A model generated the notes under the pieces. That model searched no databases. It was not told the origin of the DNA and saw only the letters and a program-made list of their open reading frames with translations. A stretch of 26,718 nt of DNA from a virus. The DNA lies in the IMG/VR virus record IMGVR_UViG_3300042861_000491, positions 1 through 26,718 of that record; one strand, written 5' to 3'. Position 1 is the stretch's first letter, and each line of letters starts with the position of its first letter. Below, one piece after another: positions 1 through 7,391 of the stretch. The translations under genes were made by a program, and so were the position numbers.

Positions 1-1228
1 TTAAAGGTTGCGCTCTAAATCTACCAGGAATATGATACGCTTTAGTTTCGTATTCTTCTCCATCTTCTTCTATTACAAAAGATTGGTAAAACGCATAAAC
101 TTCATCATACATAAACCCTTTAGAATAAAAACACATATTAGGGTCTTTAAAGTTTTTACCTTCTGAAGTTAAAGATAAGTCTACTTGTTTTTGAATGTAA
201 TTAACTCTAGTATTATTTACATAAGGTTGAAAATCAAATTCTGGTTTACTTTTTAAATTTGCTTTATATAAAACATCGTCTAACTGTGTAATAGCTAAAG
301 AAGATTTATAATTAGCTAAATTTATAAGAACAGAATCAACAGCTATTTCATTTGTTAAATTATCAATAGTACATTTAAAATCTGAATTACTAAGTAAAAA
401 TTCTCCAAATAACCAAGCAGTAACAACTTGATTTTGTTTTCTAATTACTTGAACTCTAATGTAATCATATTCAAAATTTAATCTTATAGCCGCTATACTT
501 ATTGAAATAGCTTTATTTGTAACTATTCCTGCTTTTGAACCTATATAATTAACATTAAAAGGCGCATTTGAATCAGTAACAGGTATAGGAGAAGATACAT
601 AAAGTGTTTGTGTAAAGTTTTTATATTTATCACCATAAGTGCATACAATATAATAAACAGCAGCTGTAAGAGATCCTCCAGTAACGGTAGTTGCTGTTTG
701 ATCAATATATTCTCCTTTAACAGGCGTAAACCCAAACATTAAACCTAATTGCGAGGCATTAGATATACTAGGTATAAATTCTCCAGAAAAACTAACAAAT
801 TCAATATCTACTTGAGGATTAGTTATATTTAACCATCTATCCGGATTAAACCCATCTACCCAATATACAATATAGTCTCCGTTAAAATTTACTTTAGATT
901 CTGCTTTTATTTGATGCTCAGTAGTAAATCCTAAAGAAGCTGCAGCAGCTTTATCTCTAAGTACTACTTTATAAGTAGTGTCTGTTATAATACCTATTTC
1001 AGAGTATAAAATATTAGAAATATTTAATATACTAAATATACATATAGAATTATCAGGTAATATACAACTACCAATTATTTCTTTACCTGTTGTAGATAAT
1101 TTATCAAATCCTTGCTCGTTAATTAACGTTTGCTTTAATATATCAAAATTAACGTTTACATTTAAAGTAGAACTATTTTCAGGTGCCGCAGCAGGATTTA
1201 AATCTTGTACTATTTTATATGGAAGCAT
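1..1228 (-). CDS. crAss-like muzzle/'stabilization' tail protein, N-terminal 409 residues (partial)
   Basis: An open frame runs without a stop from an ATG at 1228 to the left edge, so the C-terminus is missing. It begins MLPYKIVQDLNPAAAPENSS. Near the visible end it contains EVYAFYQSFVIEEDGEEY followed by AYHIPGRFR. This Tyr/Phe-rich segment leading into a 'HIPGR' motif is what I recall from the large crAss-like tail protein annotated as stabilization protein, the muzzle of phiCrAss001. In that phage it closes the distal end of the short tail. The start overlaps the stop of the upstream gene as TAATG, so translation is probably coupled. The long, Thr/Asn-rich, beta-prone sequence without transmembrane segments suits a virion protein. 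The open frame is certain; the family name is recalled resemblance plus position. Confidence 0.75.
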   Translation of the reverse strand, partial: MLPYKIVQDLNPAAAPENSSTLNVNVNFDILKQTLINEQGFDKLSTTGKEIIGSCILPDNSICIFSILNISNILYSEIGIITDTTYKVVLRDKAAAASLGFTTEHQIKAESKVNFNGDYIVYWVDGFNPDRWLNITNPQVDIEFVSFSGEFIPSISNASQLGLMFGFTPVKGEYIDQTATTVTGGSLTAAVYYIVCTYGDKYKNFTQTLYVSSPIPVTDSNAPFNVNYIGSKAGIVTNKAISISIAAIRLNFEYDYIRVQVIRKQNQVVTAWLFGEFLLSNSDFKCTIDNLTNEIAVDSVLINLANYKSSLAITQLDDVLYKANLKSKPEFDFQPYVNNTRVNYIQKQVDLSLTSEGKNFKDPNMCFYSKGFMYDEVYAFYQSFVIEEDGEEYETKAYHIPGRFRAQPL

Positions 1229-1953
1229 TAAAGTCTAAATGTTTTATAATGTTGAATTGTTTGTTCTTCTGATATATCTGCAAAGAAATTTCTTTCTCTA
1301 CTAATATCTGGAATCATCCTTACCCATTGGTTTTTAAAACTACTTCTTTGGCCGGCATCTAACATTGCAATATCATTTTCAGCTTGAATACAATATTTTA
1401 ACCATCTTTCTTCACATTGGTTAAAGTTAACAGAAGGATTTTCCATTCCGCCTAAGCACAACCACATAGAAATATACCAAAACAAAGCTTGTTTAACAGT
1501 TACTTTATCAGGAATTTGAGGAAAACCTTCTTCATCTACTGCAAAAGCGCGATAACTAAGGCAGATAGTTTCTCCATCAGGTATATTAGTCTGTAACCAG
1601 TTCGGGTTAACAATATACGAATACGGCATTGCAGATTTTGCAAATTCATTTATACAGTTATCACAATGCATGTCATAGTTAAAAGTTTGAGACCCATAAG
1701 GTACCCAATTATCACCATGTGCTACAGATTTAAGTTGAAATAAGTTACAAGGTAAATGTACTTTACCATTAGAAATAATAAAAGATTCTGTTATGTTTTC
1801 CATTGCTGGAAGTATTCCAATTGCTTCTAAGGCTTCACCAATCCATTCAATCCCATTACCGAGTAAAGCATCAGAATCTTGTGAGATATAGTTTCTATAC
1901 CTTGAAAATACAGCTTCAATTATATTTCTTGAAGATACAGTTTTGTAGTTCAT
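1228..1953 (-). CDS. crAss-like tail hub/ring structural protein (241 aa)
   Basis: A 241-residue protein without signal or membrane segments. The N-terminal part carries GIEWIGEALEAIG (about residues 34-46), then a KVHLPCNLFQLKSV segment and several cysteines. The 'WIGEALE-IG' helix followed by 'LPC' is what I recall in the crAss-like protein encoded just before the muzzle, which belongs to the connector/tail hub. Its stop overlaps the muzzle ATG (TAATG), which supports joint assembly. The ATG at 1953 is preceded within 4 nt by a TAnnTTTG box, so the message may be nearly leaderless. The virion role is inferred from family resemblance and order; the exact ring or hub position cannot be assigned from sequence alone. 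Confidence 0.65.
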   Translation of the reverse strand: MNYKTVSSRNIIEAVFSRYRNYISQDSDALLGNGIEWIGEALEAIGILPAMENITESFIISNGKVHLPCNLFQLKSVAHGDNWVPYGSQTFNYDMHCDNCINEFAKSAMPYSYIVNPNWLQTNIPDGETICLSYRAFAVDEEGFPQIPDKVTVKQALFWYISMWLCLGGMENPSVNFNQCEERWLKYCIQAENDIAMLDAGQRSSFKNQWVRMIPDISRERNFFADISEEQTIQHYKTFRL

Positions 1954-1965
1954 GTTACAAAGATA
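1954..1965 (-). promoter_or_regulatory. TAnnTTTGYAAC motif, possible promoter for the 1953 gene
   Basis: On the minus strand this reads TATCTTTGTAAC and abuts the ATG of the tail hub gene. It matches the Bacteroidota -7 consensus TAnnTTTG plus the extension YAAC seen at other starts in this window. No TTTG box lies 19-21 nt upstream, so it is a weaker promoter candidate than those at 17.05 and 19.48 kb. It could instead be a translation-initiation context. Confidence 0.45.
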
Positions 1966-2433
1966 TTAATTTTTCATAGGATATTTTAAATAATTTGTAT
2001 CTGTTTCCGCTATAAACGCGTAAAACCTATTTAAAAATCCAGATTTGCATTTAACGTCATTTGTTCTACTAGGAGAGAAGCTATAAGACTTTATATGTTT
2101 AACATAAGGTCGTTTCCATCTAAATTTAAAAACGTACCCTTTATTAGAGTAGATAACTTTATCTGGTTTAAGAGTGCCTGCTTTTCTAGCAGCATTAGTT
2201 TTACCCCAGTTAACAGGTATATTAGGAATACCGTGTTTATTAAATTTTATTTTGAGTTTGTGTCTAATTATAGATATTGTTCCTAAAAAAGGTAAATCTA
2301 CAAGACCATCGTTAATACATCTATCAGTTATAACTTGATTAAGTTCTTTCCAAATTGTAGCATATAATACTCTTTCTTTAGGTTTTACGTTATTGTGGAG
2401 TAGAATTTGGGAGTGTGTTATCGTACTTGGCAT
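1966..2433 (-). CDS. crAss-like conserved small tail/ring protein (155 aa)
   Basis: A basic 155-residue protein. Its middle holds a 'VDLPFLGTISI' strand, then PVNWGKTNAARK, then a Tyr/Phe/Trp/Lys stretch GYVFKFRWKRPY, and a C-terminal SPSR motif. I recall this order (G-T-I strand, '-WGKT', '-F-W-R', 'P/S-R') from a short conserved protein in the crAss-like ring/tail block, sometimes labelled IHF-like. The reading frame can be extended to a TTG at 2442, but the ATG at 2433 (MPSTITHS) is the more likely start. The gene overlaps the upstream gene by about 44 nt and is followed after 12 nt by the hub gene. A structural or connector role is inferred; a nucleoid-protein role looks less likely given the long basic C-terminal part. 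Confidence 0.55.
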   Translation of the reverse strand: MPSTITHSQILLHNNVKPKERVLYATIWKELNQVITDRCINDGLVDLPFLGTISIIRHKLKIKFNKHGIPNIPVNWGKTNAARKAGTLKPDKVIYSNKGYVFKFRWKRPYVKHIKSYSFSPSRTNDVKCKSGFLNRFYAFIAETDTNYLKYPMKN

Positions 2434-3067
2434 TATTTTCAAAATCTTGTCCTGTCATTAATAATATTTTCAACTCAGTTTGCATTATGTCTTTAGTAAT
2501 TAATTCTAGCATATCTGCTGTAATAGGATATTGGCTTTCTTCAGTATAGCAAGGCCCGTCATCACATACAAATCCTCTAGCGTCCATAGGATTAACTAAA
2601 ATTCCTCTAACATTTAAAGCATAAAGATTTTTAGAATATAATCTATTATTAAGATAAAATATTTTTTCTGTAAGCGAAGGGTATTTAGTATTTCCTACAA
2701 AAGGAAACCTTTCAGGTAACACTAACTCAAATCTTTTAGTTTTATTAATGGCATTAACTTTTATACCAAATCTATCTACTAATTTTACAAATTCAGGTAA
2801 TAAGTTTTTGGTCCTAAAAAGTTGACATCCTGTTTCAAAATGACAACATTCAGCCTCATCAGCTAATTCCATTTCTAAACAGCCTAAATCTTGGTATACA
2901 AAATCATTATCAAAATAATTTTTATTATAGTCTTGGCGTAAATATTGCGCGCGTTTGTAGTTTACAATAAACTTTAATTGATTAAAAGTAATAATAGAAT
3001 CATCTGATAATCTACCAGCTGTTGCTAAATTTCTTAAATTGTATACTATTTCACTTAAAGTTGACAT
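2390..3067 (-). CDS. crAss-like tail/ring protein (225 aa)
   Basis: I place the start at the ATG at 3067 (MSTLSEIVYNLRNLATAGRL) because it overlaps the upstream spanin stop as TAATG. A longer frame starting at 3127 would run 60 nt into that gene. Residues 1-45 (YNLRNLATAGRLSDDSII, then NYKRAQYLRQDY) match the pattern I recall of a crAss-like tail protein starting 'YNIRN--RGG--SDDE' with a '-YIRAKLIRQ' helix. The middle has a Cys-rich patch around CCHFETGC. Neighbouring genes are tail ring and hub proteins, so it is likely part of the same connector stack. A candidate promoter box lies in the end of the spanin gene, 24 nt upstream. Confidence 0.6.
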   Translation of the reverse strand: MSTLSEIVYNLRNLATAGRLSDDSIITFNQLKFIVNYKRAQYLRQDYNKNYFDNDFVYQDLGCLEMELADEAECCHFETGCQLFRTKNLLPEFVKLVDRFGIKVNAINKTKRFELVLPERFPFVGNTKYPSLTEKIFYLNNRLYSKNLYALNVRGILVNPMDARGFVCDDGPCYTEESQYPITADMLELITKDIMQTELKILLMTGQDFENNAKYDNTLPNSTPQ

Positions 3068-3522
3068 TATAATTTTTTTATACAGAATACGGTTGCAAAT
3101 ATAGCAAGTAATACACAAATATACCACTTTATCTTAAATTCGTCTTCTTTAACAATAATTTGGCCAGGTATTTTTATAAATTTAGTTTCACGAATAACTA
3201 CTCGAACTGTATCATGATATGGTTTTCTAATTACTTTAGTTTTTAAATTACCTAAAGAATCGATAGTTTGGTTAACCTCTACAAAACTATCATTAAAAGC
3301 AATAGCCATAGAATCAGTAGCTTGTTTGTACCACTGTCTAAACTTTACGCTTTGGTCTGAAGTATCTCCAATAATAGTAACAATTATATTAGTGTCTTTG
3401 TAAAAAGGAACTAGTATAATTGTAGAATCTCCTAATCTAGGATTTTTTTTTATTGCTTGTTTAAGGTGGTAATTTGCAGAACATGATTGTAATACAAATA
3501 GAAAAAATATAAATCTTGCCAT
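3067..3522 (-). CDS. Predicted unimolecular spanin: N-terminal lipoprotein signal plus C-terminal membrane anchor
   Basis: The 151-residue product starts MARFIFFLFVLQSCSANY: a very short hydrophobic signal ending in a lipobox-like LQSC, with Cys14 as the lipidation site. The middle is hydrophilic, with beta-like segments (VRVVIRETKFIKIPGQII). The last residues form one hydrophobic helix, WYICVLLAIFATVFC, ending in KKL. An outer-membrane lipid anchor at one end and an inner-membrane helix at the other is the defining layout of u-spanins (T1 gp11 type), which fuse the two membranes in the last step of lysis. The gene overlaps the stop of the DUF5675-like candidate lysin (TAATG), which supports a lysis role. 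The 14-residue signal is short and has Gln at -2, so lipidation is likely but not certain. Confidence 0.65.
   Translation of the reverse strand: MARFIFFLFVLQSCSANYHLKQAIKKNPRLGDSTIILVPFYKDTNIIVTIIGDTSDQSVKFRQWYKQATDSMAIAFNDSFVEVNQTIDSLGNLKTKVIRKPYHDTVRVVIRETKFIKIPGQIIVKEDEFKIKWYICVLLAIFATVFCIKKL
3092..3123 (-). promoter_or_regulatory. Tandem TATATTTG boxes upstream of the 3067 start
   Basis: Two copies of TATATTTG lie 20 nt apart on the minus strand (3116-3123 and 3096-3103). The nearer one continues as TATATTTGCAAC, the extended motif repeated across this window. Both fall inside the last codons of the spanin gene. The upstream copy supplies a TTTG only 12 nt ahead of the second box, too near for a -33 element, so promoter function is uncertain. 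Confidence 0.4.
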
Positions 3523-3944
3523 TATTTAATTACAATAGTAATAGGCTCCTTGCTCTTTGTTAATATATCCATTAATTTAACAAATGCCATTTTAGACGCT
3601 CCAATAAAATCTAACCCTTTAGATTCTCCTACTAAAATACAACCGTGAGTATCAGCTGAACTATTTCCATTATGGATACGAATGCCTTCAAATCCTGGTA
3701 CATTATTTAATAAAGGCATAACAACTTTAAATCTATTTGACATAGTTAAAGTTACTTTATATGTACCTCTAGGAATAGCTGTTTCACCGTAAACTTTTTG
3801 TTCACCAGCATCATTTAAATCGCCATCTTTATTTTTATCTCTATCTACGTCTTCAAGGGTGTAACAAAAAAATCTACCCCCTATGTACATTTTACCAATA
3901 GTAGATTTAGAAGTGAATGTTTCTCTAATTACTTGTATGTTCAT
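3522..3944 (-). CDS. DUF5675-like protein, candidate lysin (140 aa)
   Basis: The order of motifs is that of the DUF5675 family: FFCYTLEDVDRD near residue 25, AIPRGTYKV at 57-63, and RIHNGNSSADTHGCILVG at 89-106, with His91, His100, Gly101 and Cys102. The His...His-Gly-Cys arrangement resembles L,D-transpeptidase-like active sites, and members are common in phages and often considered peptidoglycan-active. Residues 33-46 form an Asp-rich DRDKNKDGDLND loop that could bind calcium. It has no signal peptide, so it would need the holins at 7.4-7.8 kb for release. Its stop overlaps the predicted spanin start (TAATG), forming a lysin-spanin pair. Family assignment is fairly sure; enzymatic activity is inferred. 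Confidence 0.65.
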   Translation of the reverse strand: MNIQVIRETFTSKSTIGKMYIGGRFFCYTLEDVDRDKNKDGDLNDAGEQKVYGETAIPRGTYKVTLTMSNRFKVVMPLLNNVPGFEGIRIHNGNSSADTHGCILVGESKGLDFIGASKMAFVKLMDILTKSKEPITIVIK

Positions 3945-3963
3945 ATTGAGTAGATTTTATTAA

Positions 3964-4131
3964 TTAATTTGTTTCTTCAATTGTTTCTTCAGCTTTTTGG
4001 CTTGATTTTATTTGTTCTTCACAAGTTTGTTTAAACTTTAAAATAAACTCAATGCTCATTTTAGCTGGTAATTCTGCCAATCCAGTTAATATTAACTGTG
4101 CTTCTTTTTCTGTTATTTCTATTGTTATCAT
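3964..4131 (-). CDS. Small charged protein (55 aa), unknown
   Basis: An ATG at 4131 opens a 55-codon frame ending in TAA at 3964. It begins MITIEITEKEAQLILTGLAE and ends in a Glu-rich tail. The whole product looks helical and acidic, with no membrane segment or cysteine motif beyond one Cys. It fills the space between the candidate lysin and the 99-residue protein with little gap on either side. A promoter-like ATTG-N20-TATATTTG sits 20 nt ahead of the start. I do not recognise it. The tight packing, initiator position and coding-like composition argue that it is real. Confidence 0.6.
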   Translation of the reverse strand: MITIEITEKEAQLILTGLAELPAKMSIEFILKFKQTCEEQIKSSQKAEETIEETN

Positions 4132-4137
4132 AATTAT

Positions 4138-4437
4138 TTATAATGTATTTGCAAATATAATATTTGGGTTTAATAATTCCAATTTAGTAATGTATATATC
4201 CGTTAATTCTGCTAAAATATTACCGTTAAAATAAGTATCTTCATGTACATCTTCCATAATACTATTCATTTTTTCGTTGTATAAAAAAGATTGAATATAC
4301 CCCTGTAAAACGGTTAACCCATCAATTTCTTTTGTGCCTAAATAACTACTATAGTTTACTATTAGTGATTCTACTTTTGTACTTGTCTGTGTTTCTGCGC
4401 TTGTAGCTATGAAACTTGGTGTATTTAATTTTATCAT
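4138..4437 (-). CDS. Unknown protein (99 aa), between fibre and lysis genes
   Basis: The 99-residue product starts MIKLNTPSFIATSAETQTST and has no signal peptide, membrane helix or cysteine. The middle (YSSYLGTKEIDGLTVLQGYI) and the acidic EDVHEDTYFNGNILAELTD segment suggest a small alpha/beta protein. It lies directly after the fibre gene at 4460-5947 (22 nt gap) and 6 nt before the 55-codon gene. I do not recognise it. By position it may be a small virion or fibre-accessory protein; that is inference only. Confidence 0.6.
   Translation of the reverse strand: MIKLNTPSFIATSAETQTSTKVESLIVNYSSYLGTKEIDGLTVLQGYIQSFLYNEKMNSIMEDVHEDTYFNGNILAELTDIYITKLELLNPNIIFANTL
4148..4183 (-). promoter_or_regulatory. 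Candidate Bacteroidota-type promoter for the 3964-4131 gene and lysis pair
   Basis: On the minus strand ATTG (4180-4183) is followed after 20 nt by TATATTTG (4152-4159), close to the TTTG/TAnnTTTG consensus. It lies in the last codons of the 99-residue gene and could drive the small gene, the lysin and the spanin independently of the fibre genes. Confidence 0.5.
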
Positions 4438-4459
4438 TTTATTTTTATTTAATTATTAA

Positions 4460-5947
4460 TTACATTGTTGAATGACTTAATTTATGCCAAACACCTGCTG
4501 CACGTACACAAAGATGTCCAATAGTTGTATTATAAACAACCAAGCCATCTGCTGGTGTTCCAATTAAATTAATTTCTGCTGTTGTCATTCTTGGAGGTAA
4601 AAACCCTTTTGTAGTACTGTCTGCTTGTAAAACTGCACTAGCGTTTACACCTGTTGTCCTAGCCATACCTACACCTAATGCTCCCCCTGCACTAGAATCA
4701 GCTAAACATATTATTAGTCTATCCGTATTAGTTCCACCAACAGTACCTTGAACAGCTATTTGTGTAAATAAAGTGCTTGTTCCTCCAAATTGCAATCTAT
4801 TAAAAGTATCTGTTGTACTATTGTAAAGTATAAATACCCCATTTGAATTAGCTAGTATTCTACCATTAGTACTATTAAATGCATTAAAACTTAAACCTGA
4901 GCAAGACACTAATCCTGTTCTTGATACAGAAAATGCGTCAAGCCCTCCACGTTGAAGAAGCATAAGGTTATGCGTCATTCCATTTAAACCTGATGTTGGA
5001 CCTACTGGGCCTTCTGTAGCATTTAAGAATATACCTGAGGTTGTTCCTGTTTGTGCTCCACTATTATTAATAGTATAAGTAATGTTTAATGGTCTATAAC
5101 TAGCTGTACCTGCTGCTGCCCCAAAATTACCTACTATATTAACTTCACCTCCTATTCCACTTGTGTAACTTGCTCTTGCTAAAGCTGAGTTATTGTAAAT
5201 CCATACACCATATCCTGCTGCTGTTGAACCAATATCGTTTGTTATTTTTAGACCATTACCTCCTAAAGTATCTGAACCAGTTGCAGAATTTACACAACCA
5301 ATCTGAGTATTATTATTATTTTGACCAAACAATAAAGCACCAAAACTATTTGTTCCAAAAATTCTATTACCTGAAATTGCTTCAACTCTAAATACATCAT
5401 TACTTCCATCTCCTTTAACATGAAGTCTTGCAGTAGGACTTGTAACTCCTATACCTACATTACCTGTACTCGTAATTGACATACGAACATTACCTAATCC
5501 TGTTTCACTTGTTCCGTGAGCAAAGAGTAAACTATTAAGACCCGAAGAATCATTATAAATATCCCAAACATTTGGGGTTGGTCCTGTTGTTAAAGATGTA
5601 ATTGTTAAACCTACTTGTCCTGCTCCAAATGTTGGTGCGTTTTTTATTATTAAATATCTTTTTCTTTCAGGAAATAAGTCAAACGCATCATCGTTTGATT
5701 CTAGCTGTAATAAAGCTGTTGCGTTTGTTGCTCCTATACATAGTCTTCTATTAACATTGTCCCAATTTAAACCTGATGCACCTCCAAAATTTACACTTGT
5801 TGTACCCAACTGCAAAGGGCTTGAATTACCCATACCATCAGTAACTGCCCTTAAAGTAGTATCAAGCGGTGTGTTTATTGTTGTAGCGTCTAAGTTTAGT
5901 ATTCCTTTATATAAAAGTGCGCCATTAGCGCCTATAAGATTTGCCAT
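4460..5947 (-). CDS. Phage fibre/adhesin protein with shared N- and C-terminal modules (495 aa)
   Basis: A Gly/Asn/Thr-rich protein typical of trimeric fibres. Residues 32-47 (LRAVTDGMGNSSPLQL) form an attachment-like module that recurs in the 9727-10662 protein. Residues around 150-185 hold 'GNVGIGVTSPTARLHVKG', a repeat common in phage fibres and intramolecular-chaperone-type adhesins. The last 49 residues (KGFLPPRMTTAEINLIG, then DGLVVYNTTIGHLCV, then GVWHKLS) match a C-terminal module frequent in Bacteroidota phage tail fibres. The centre is low complexity. It sits in the accessory fibre cluster after the Trp-rich adhesin. Host attachment is the probable role; whether it decorates head or tail is unknown. 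Confidence 0.7.
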   Translation of the reverse strand: MANLIGANGALLYKGILNLDATTINTPLDTTLRAVTDGMGNSSPLQLGTTSVNFGGASGLNWDNVNRRLCIGATNATALLQLESNDDAFDLFPERKRYLIIKNAPTFGAGQVGLTITSLTTGPTPNVWDIYNDSSGLNSLLFAHGTSETGLGNVRMSITSTGNVGIGVTSPTARLHVKGDGSNDVFRVEAISGNRIFGTNSFGALLFGQNNNNTQIGCVNSATGSDTLGGNGLKITNDIGSTAAGYGVWIYNNSALARASYTSGIGGEVNIVGNFGAAAGTASYRPLNITYTINNSGAQTGTTSGIFLNATEGPVGPTSGLNGMTHNLMLLQRGGLDAFSVSRTGLVSCSGLSFNAFNSTNGRILANSNGVFILYNSTTDTFNRLQFGGTSTLFTQIAVQGTVGGTNTDRLIICLADSSAGGALGVGMARTTGVNASAVLQADSTTKGFLPPRMTTAEINLIGTPADGLVVYNTTIGHLCVRAAGVWHKLSHSTM

Positions 5948-5960
5948 ATAAATTATATTA

Positions 5961-6182
5961 TTAAGTTAAAAAAGTTTTTGTTATTGATGGAACATATTCA
6001 GATTGTAAGCAATCTAGCAGCCAATTATATTTTGTTTCGGCTATTATTTCACTATCTTTTTCTGTTAAAAAAGTGTACCAAATATCATTAATATCTTTTA
6101 CACAATTAAAACATTGAAATGGTGCGTATTCTTGACCTTGAATAATTTCTTTTTGAGTTTTTGTTAGTGCGTATCCTATCAT
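5961..6182 (-). CDS. Small fibre-associated protein (73 aa), unknown
   Basis: The start is placed at the ATG at 6182 (MIGYALTKTQKEIIQGQEYA) because it overlaps the stop of the upstream adhesin as TAATG. A longer frame reaching 6284 would lie wholly inside that gene. The product is short, has two cysteines in PFQCFNCVKDIND, several aromatic residues, and no membrane helix. Small proteins of this kind often sit just after a fibre gene in Bacteroidota phages, where they may act as fibre assembly or capping factors. That is inference; no family is recognised. Confidence 0.6.
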   Translation of the reverse strand: MIGYALTKTQKEIIQGQEYAPFQCFNCVKDINDIWYTFLTEKDSEIIAETKYNWLLDCLQSEYVPSITKTFLT

Positions 6183-7096
6183 TATATTTGTCTTGATAAA
6201 CTTGTTTGAAATGCTTGAACTGCTGTGTAAAAGTTGGATGCTTGGGTGTCGGTTAAACCATCTCCAATAGAGGCAAAAGCACATTCTTTATTATCTGCTA
6301 CAGCTGAAGATTCTATTCCATTAAGATTACTTATATATATACTATTTGGAGGTAAATTTGTTGAAGTATTATTGTTTGTATTTGAAGAAATTAAAGTATT
6401 ATTTTTTAATAATTTTAAATTTGTTTGAGATTGTTTATTACCTACATAAAAACCTTGTATGTTACCAGTTGAACTTGTACTAGCATTAAAAGAATCATCA
6501 TAAATAGCTACATATTTCAAGTTATCAATAATTCTTTTAATAATTAATGATATATTGTTGCTACCCGATATATAGCAACCCATTGAACAAGTATATACTG
6601 TAGTTGGAGTATTATTAGAACGATTATAAAAACTTATATGGGCACTATTTAATAATAATGAAGTATTTGGAATTAAATTAGTATCCATATACGCACTAGT
6701 ACCATTAGGCGTTACCCCCGTACTTGCAAAAGTCCAACCCGAAGTAAATGTACCTGTAAAGCTACTACTTTTTAAGTTTTGCGCACAAGCCGCAGCACTC
6801 CCACCAACCATAGGATATACTGCCTTCATGCTTGTCCAAATACCTGTTGATTTCATGTCTAAAACAAGTTGGTTAGTAGCAATTTGTTCAGCAAGTGTTA
6901 ATGTACCACCTGCTGCTGTAACTCTATTAAAGAAAGCAGTTGCATCAGAATCATAATAAGCAGGCTTACCCCATCTCCAAATAGCACTTGTTCCCCATAC
7001 CCAATAAGAAGAAGTTCCCCATATCCAGATAAGTTCTTTTTTTATGCCATCTACATAATTAAATATTCTACCGTACTTTATAAAATTAAAGTTCAT
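6182..7096 (-). CDS. Trp-rich, lectin-like adhesin / receptor-binding protein (304 aa)
   Basis: The N-terminus carries three near-repeats, WIWGTSSYW, VWGTSAIW and RWGKP (about residues 24-45). These are followed by FFNRVTAAGGTLTLAEQIA and NQLVLDMKSTGIWTSMKAVY with PMVGGSAAACAQNLK. This 'T-AGG-L---E--A-NQLV-D-K--GIW--MKA-YP-VGG' block is a recurrent module in Bacteroidota phage tail adhesins that I recall, commonly leading into a concanavalin/LamG-like beta-sandwich. The remaining residues (FTGTFTSGWTFASTGVTPNG onward) fit such a sandwich. It lies between two small genes and next to other fibres. Receptor binding is likely; the sugar or protein target cannot be read from sequence. Confidence 0.65.
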   Translation of the reverse strand: MNFNFIKYGRIFNYVDGIKKELIWIWGTSSYWVWGTSAIWRWGKPAYYDSDATAFFNRVTAAGGTLTLAEQIATNQLVLDMKSTGIWTSMKAVYPMVGGSAAACAQNLKSSSFTGTFTSGWTFASTGVTPNGTSAYMDTNLIPNTSLLLNSAHISFYNRSNNTPTTVYTCSMGCYISGSNNISLIIKRIIDNLKYVAIYDDSFNASTSSTGNIQGFYVGNKQSQTNLKLLKNNTLISSNTNNNTSTNLPPNSIYISNLNGIESSAVADNKECAFASIGDGLTDTQASNFYTAVQAFQTSLSRQI

Positions 7097-7388
7097 ATCT
7101 ATATGTTACAGTTAACCCAGTTGTATTATCTGAAGCTTTTAAACTTATTGTGTTTAAATCAGAAATATTATTAAAAGGAAAAATAGCTCCATCAGGTAAA
7201 TATAAATCGTTATTATTTTGTCTAACGTAAATAACTTTATCTGTAGTATTTGATATATATACTATTCTAGCAGGAGTAGATACAGTTACTATAGGAACAT
7301 AAGTTGCAGTTGTTACAACAGATCCATTAGCTGCTTTTTTTGTAAAAATAGCTAATATTGATTTTATTAATTCTTCTAAAGTTGTCAT
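7086..7388 (-). CDS. Small beta-rich virion-type protein (100 aa), unknown
   Basis: Residues 1-18 form an amphipathic helix (MTTLEELIKSILAIFTKKAA). The rest is beta-prone, Thr/Val/Asn-rich sequence (VVTTATYVPIVTV, then ARIVYISNTTDKVIYVR). This helix-plus-beta-sandwich profile is seen in small head or tail decoration proteins, but I do not recognise a family. It overlaps the adhesin by 11 nt and starts 4 nt after the holin-like gene, so it is probably co-translated with the adhesin. It might anchor that adhesin to the virion; this is inference. Confidence 0.55.
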   Translation of the reverse strand: MTTLEELIKSILAIFTKKAANGSVVTTATYVPIVTVSTPARIVYISNTTDKVIYVRQNNNDLYLPDGAIFPFNNISDLNTISLKASDNTTGLTVTYRYEL

Positions 7389-7391
7389 TTG

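Noticed and set aside
1966-2433. Calling this protein IHF because crAss-like genomes list IHF genes near the tail block
   Set aside because: Only a short 'LGTISI' strand resembles HU/IHF; the long basic, aromatic C-terminal part does not fit. A ring/tail protein is a better reading.
2434-2442. Upstream non-ATG starts for several genes (TTG at 2442, 22512 and 25479) and longer starts at 3127 and 6284
   Set aside because: Nearby in-frame ATGs at 2433, 22500, 25461, 3067 and 6182 give better context; 3067, 6182 and 25461 form exact stop-start overlaps with the preceding gene.
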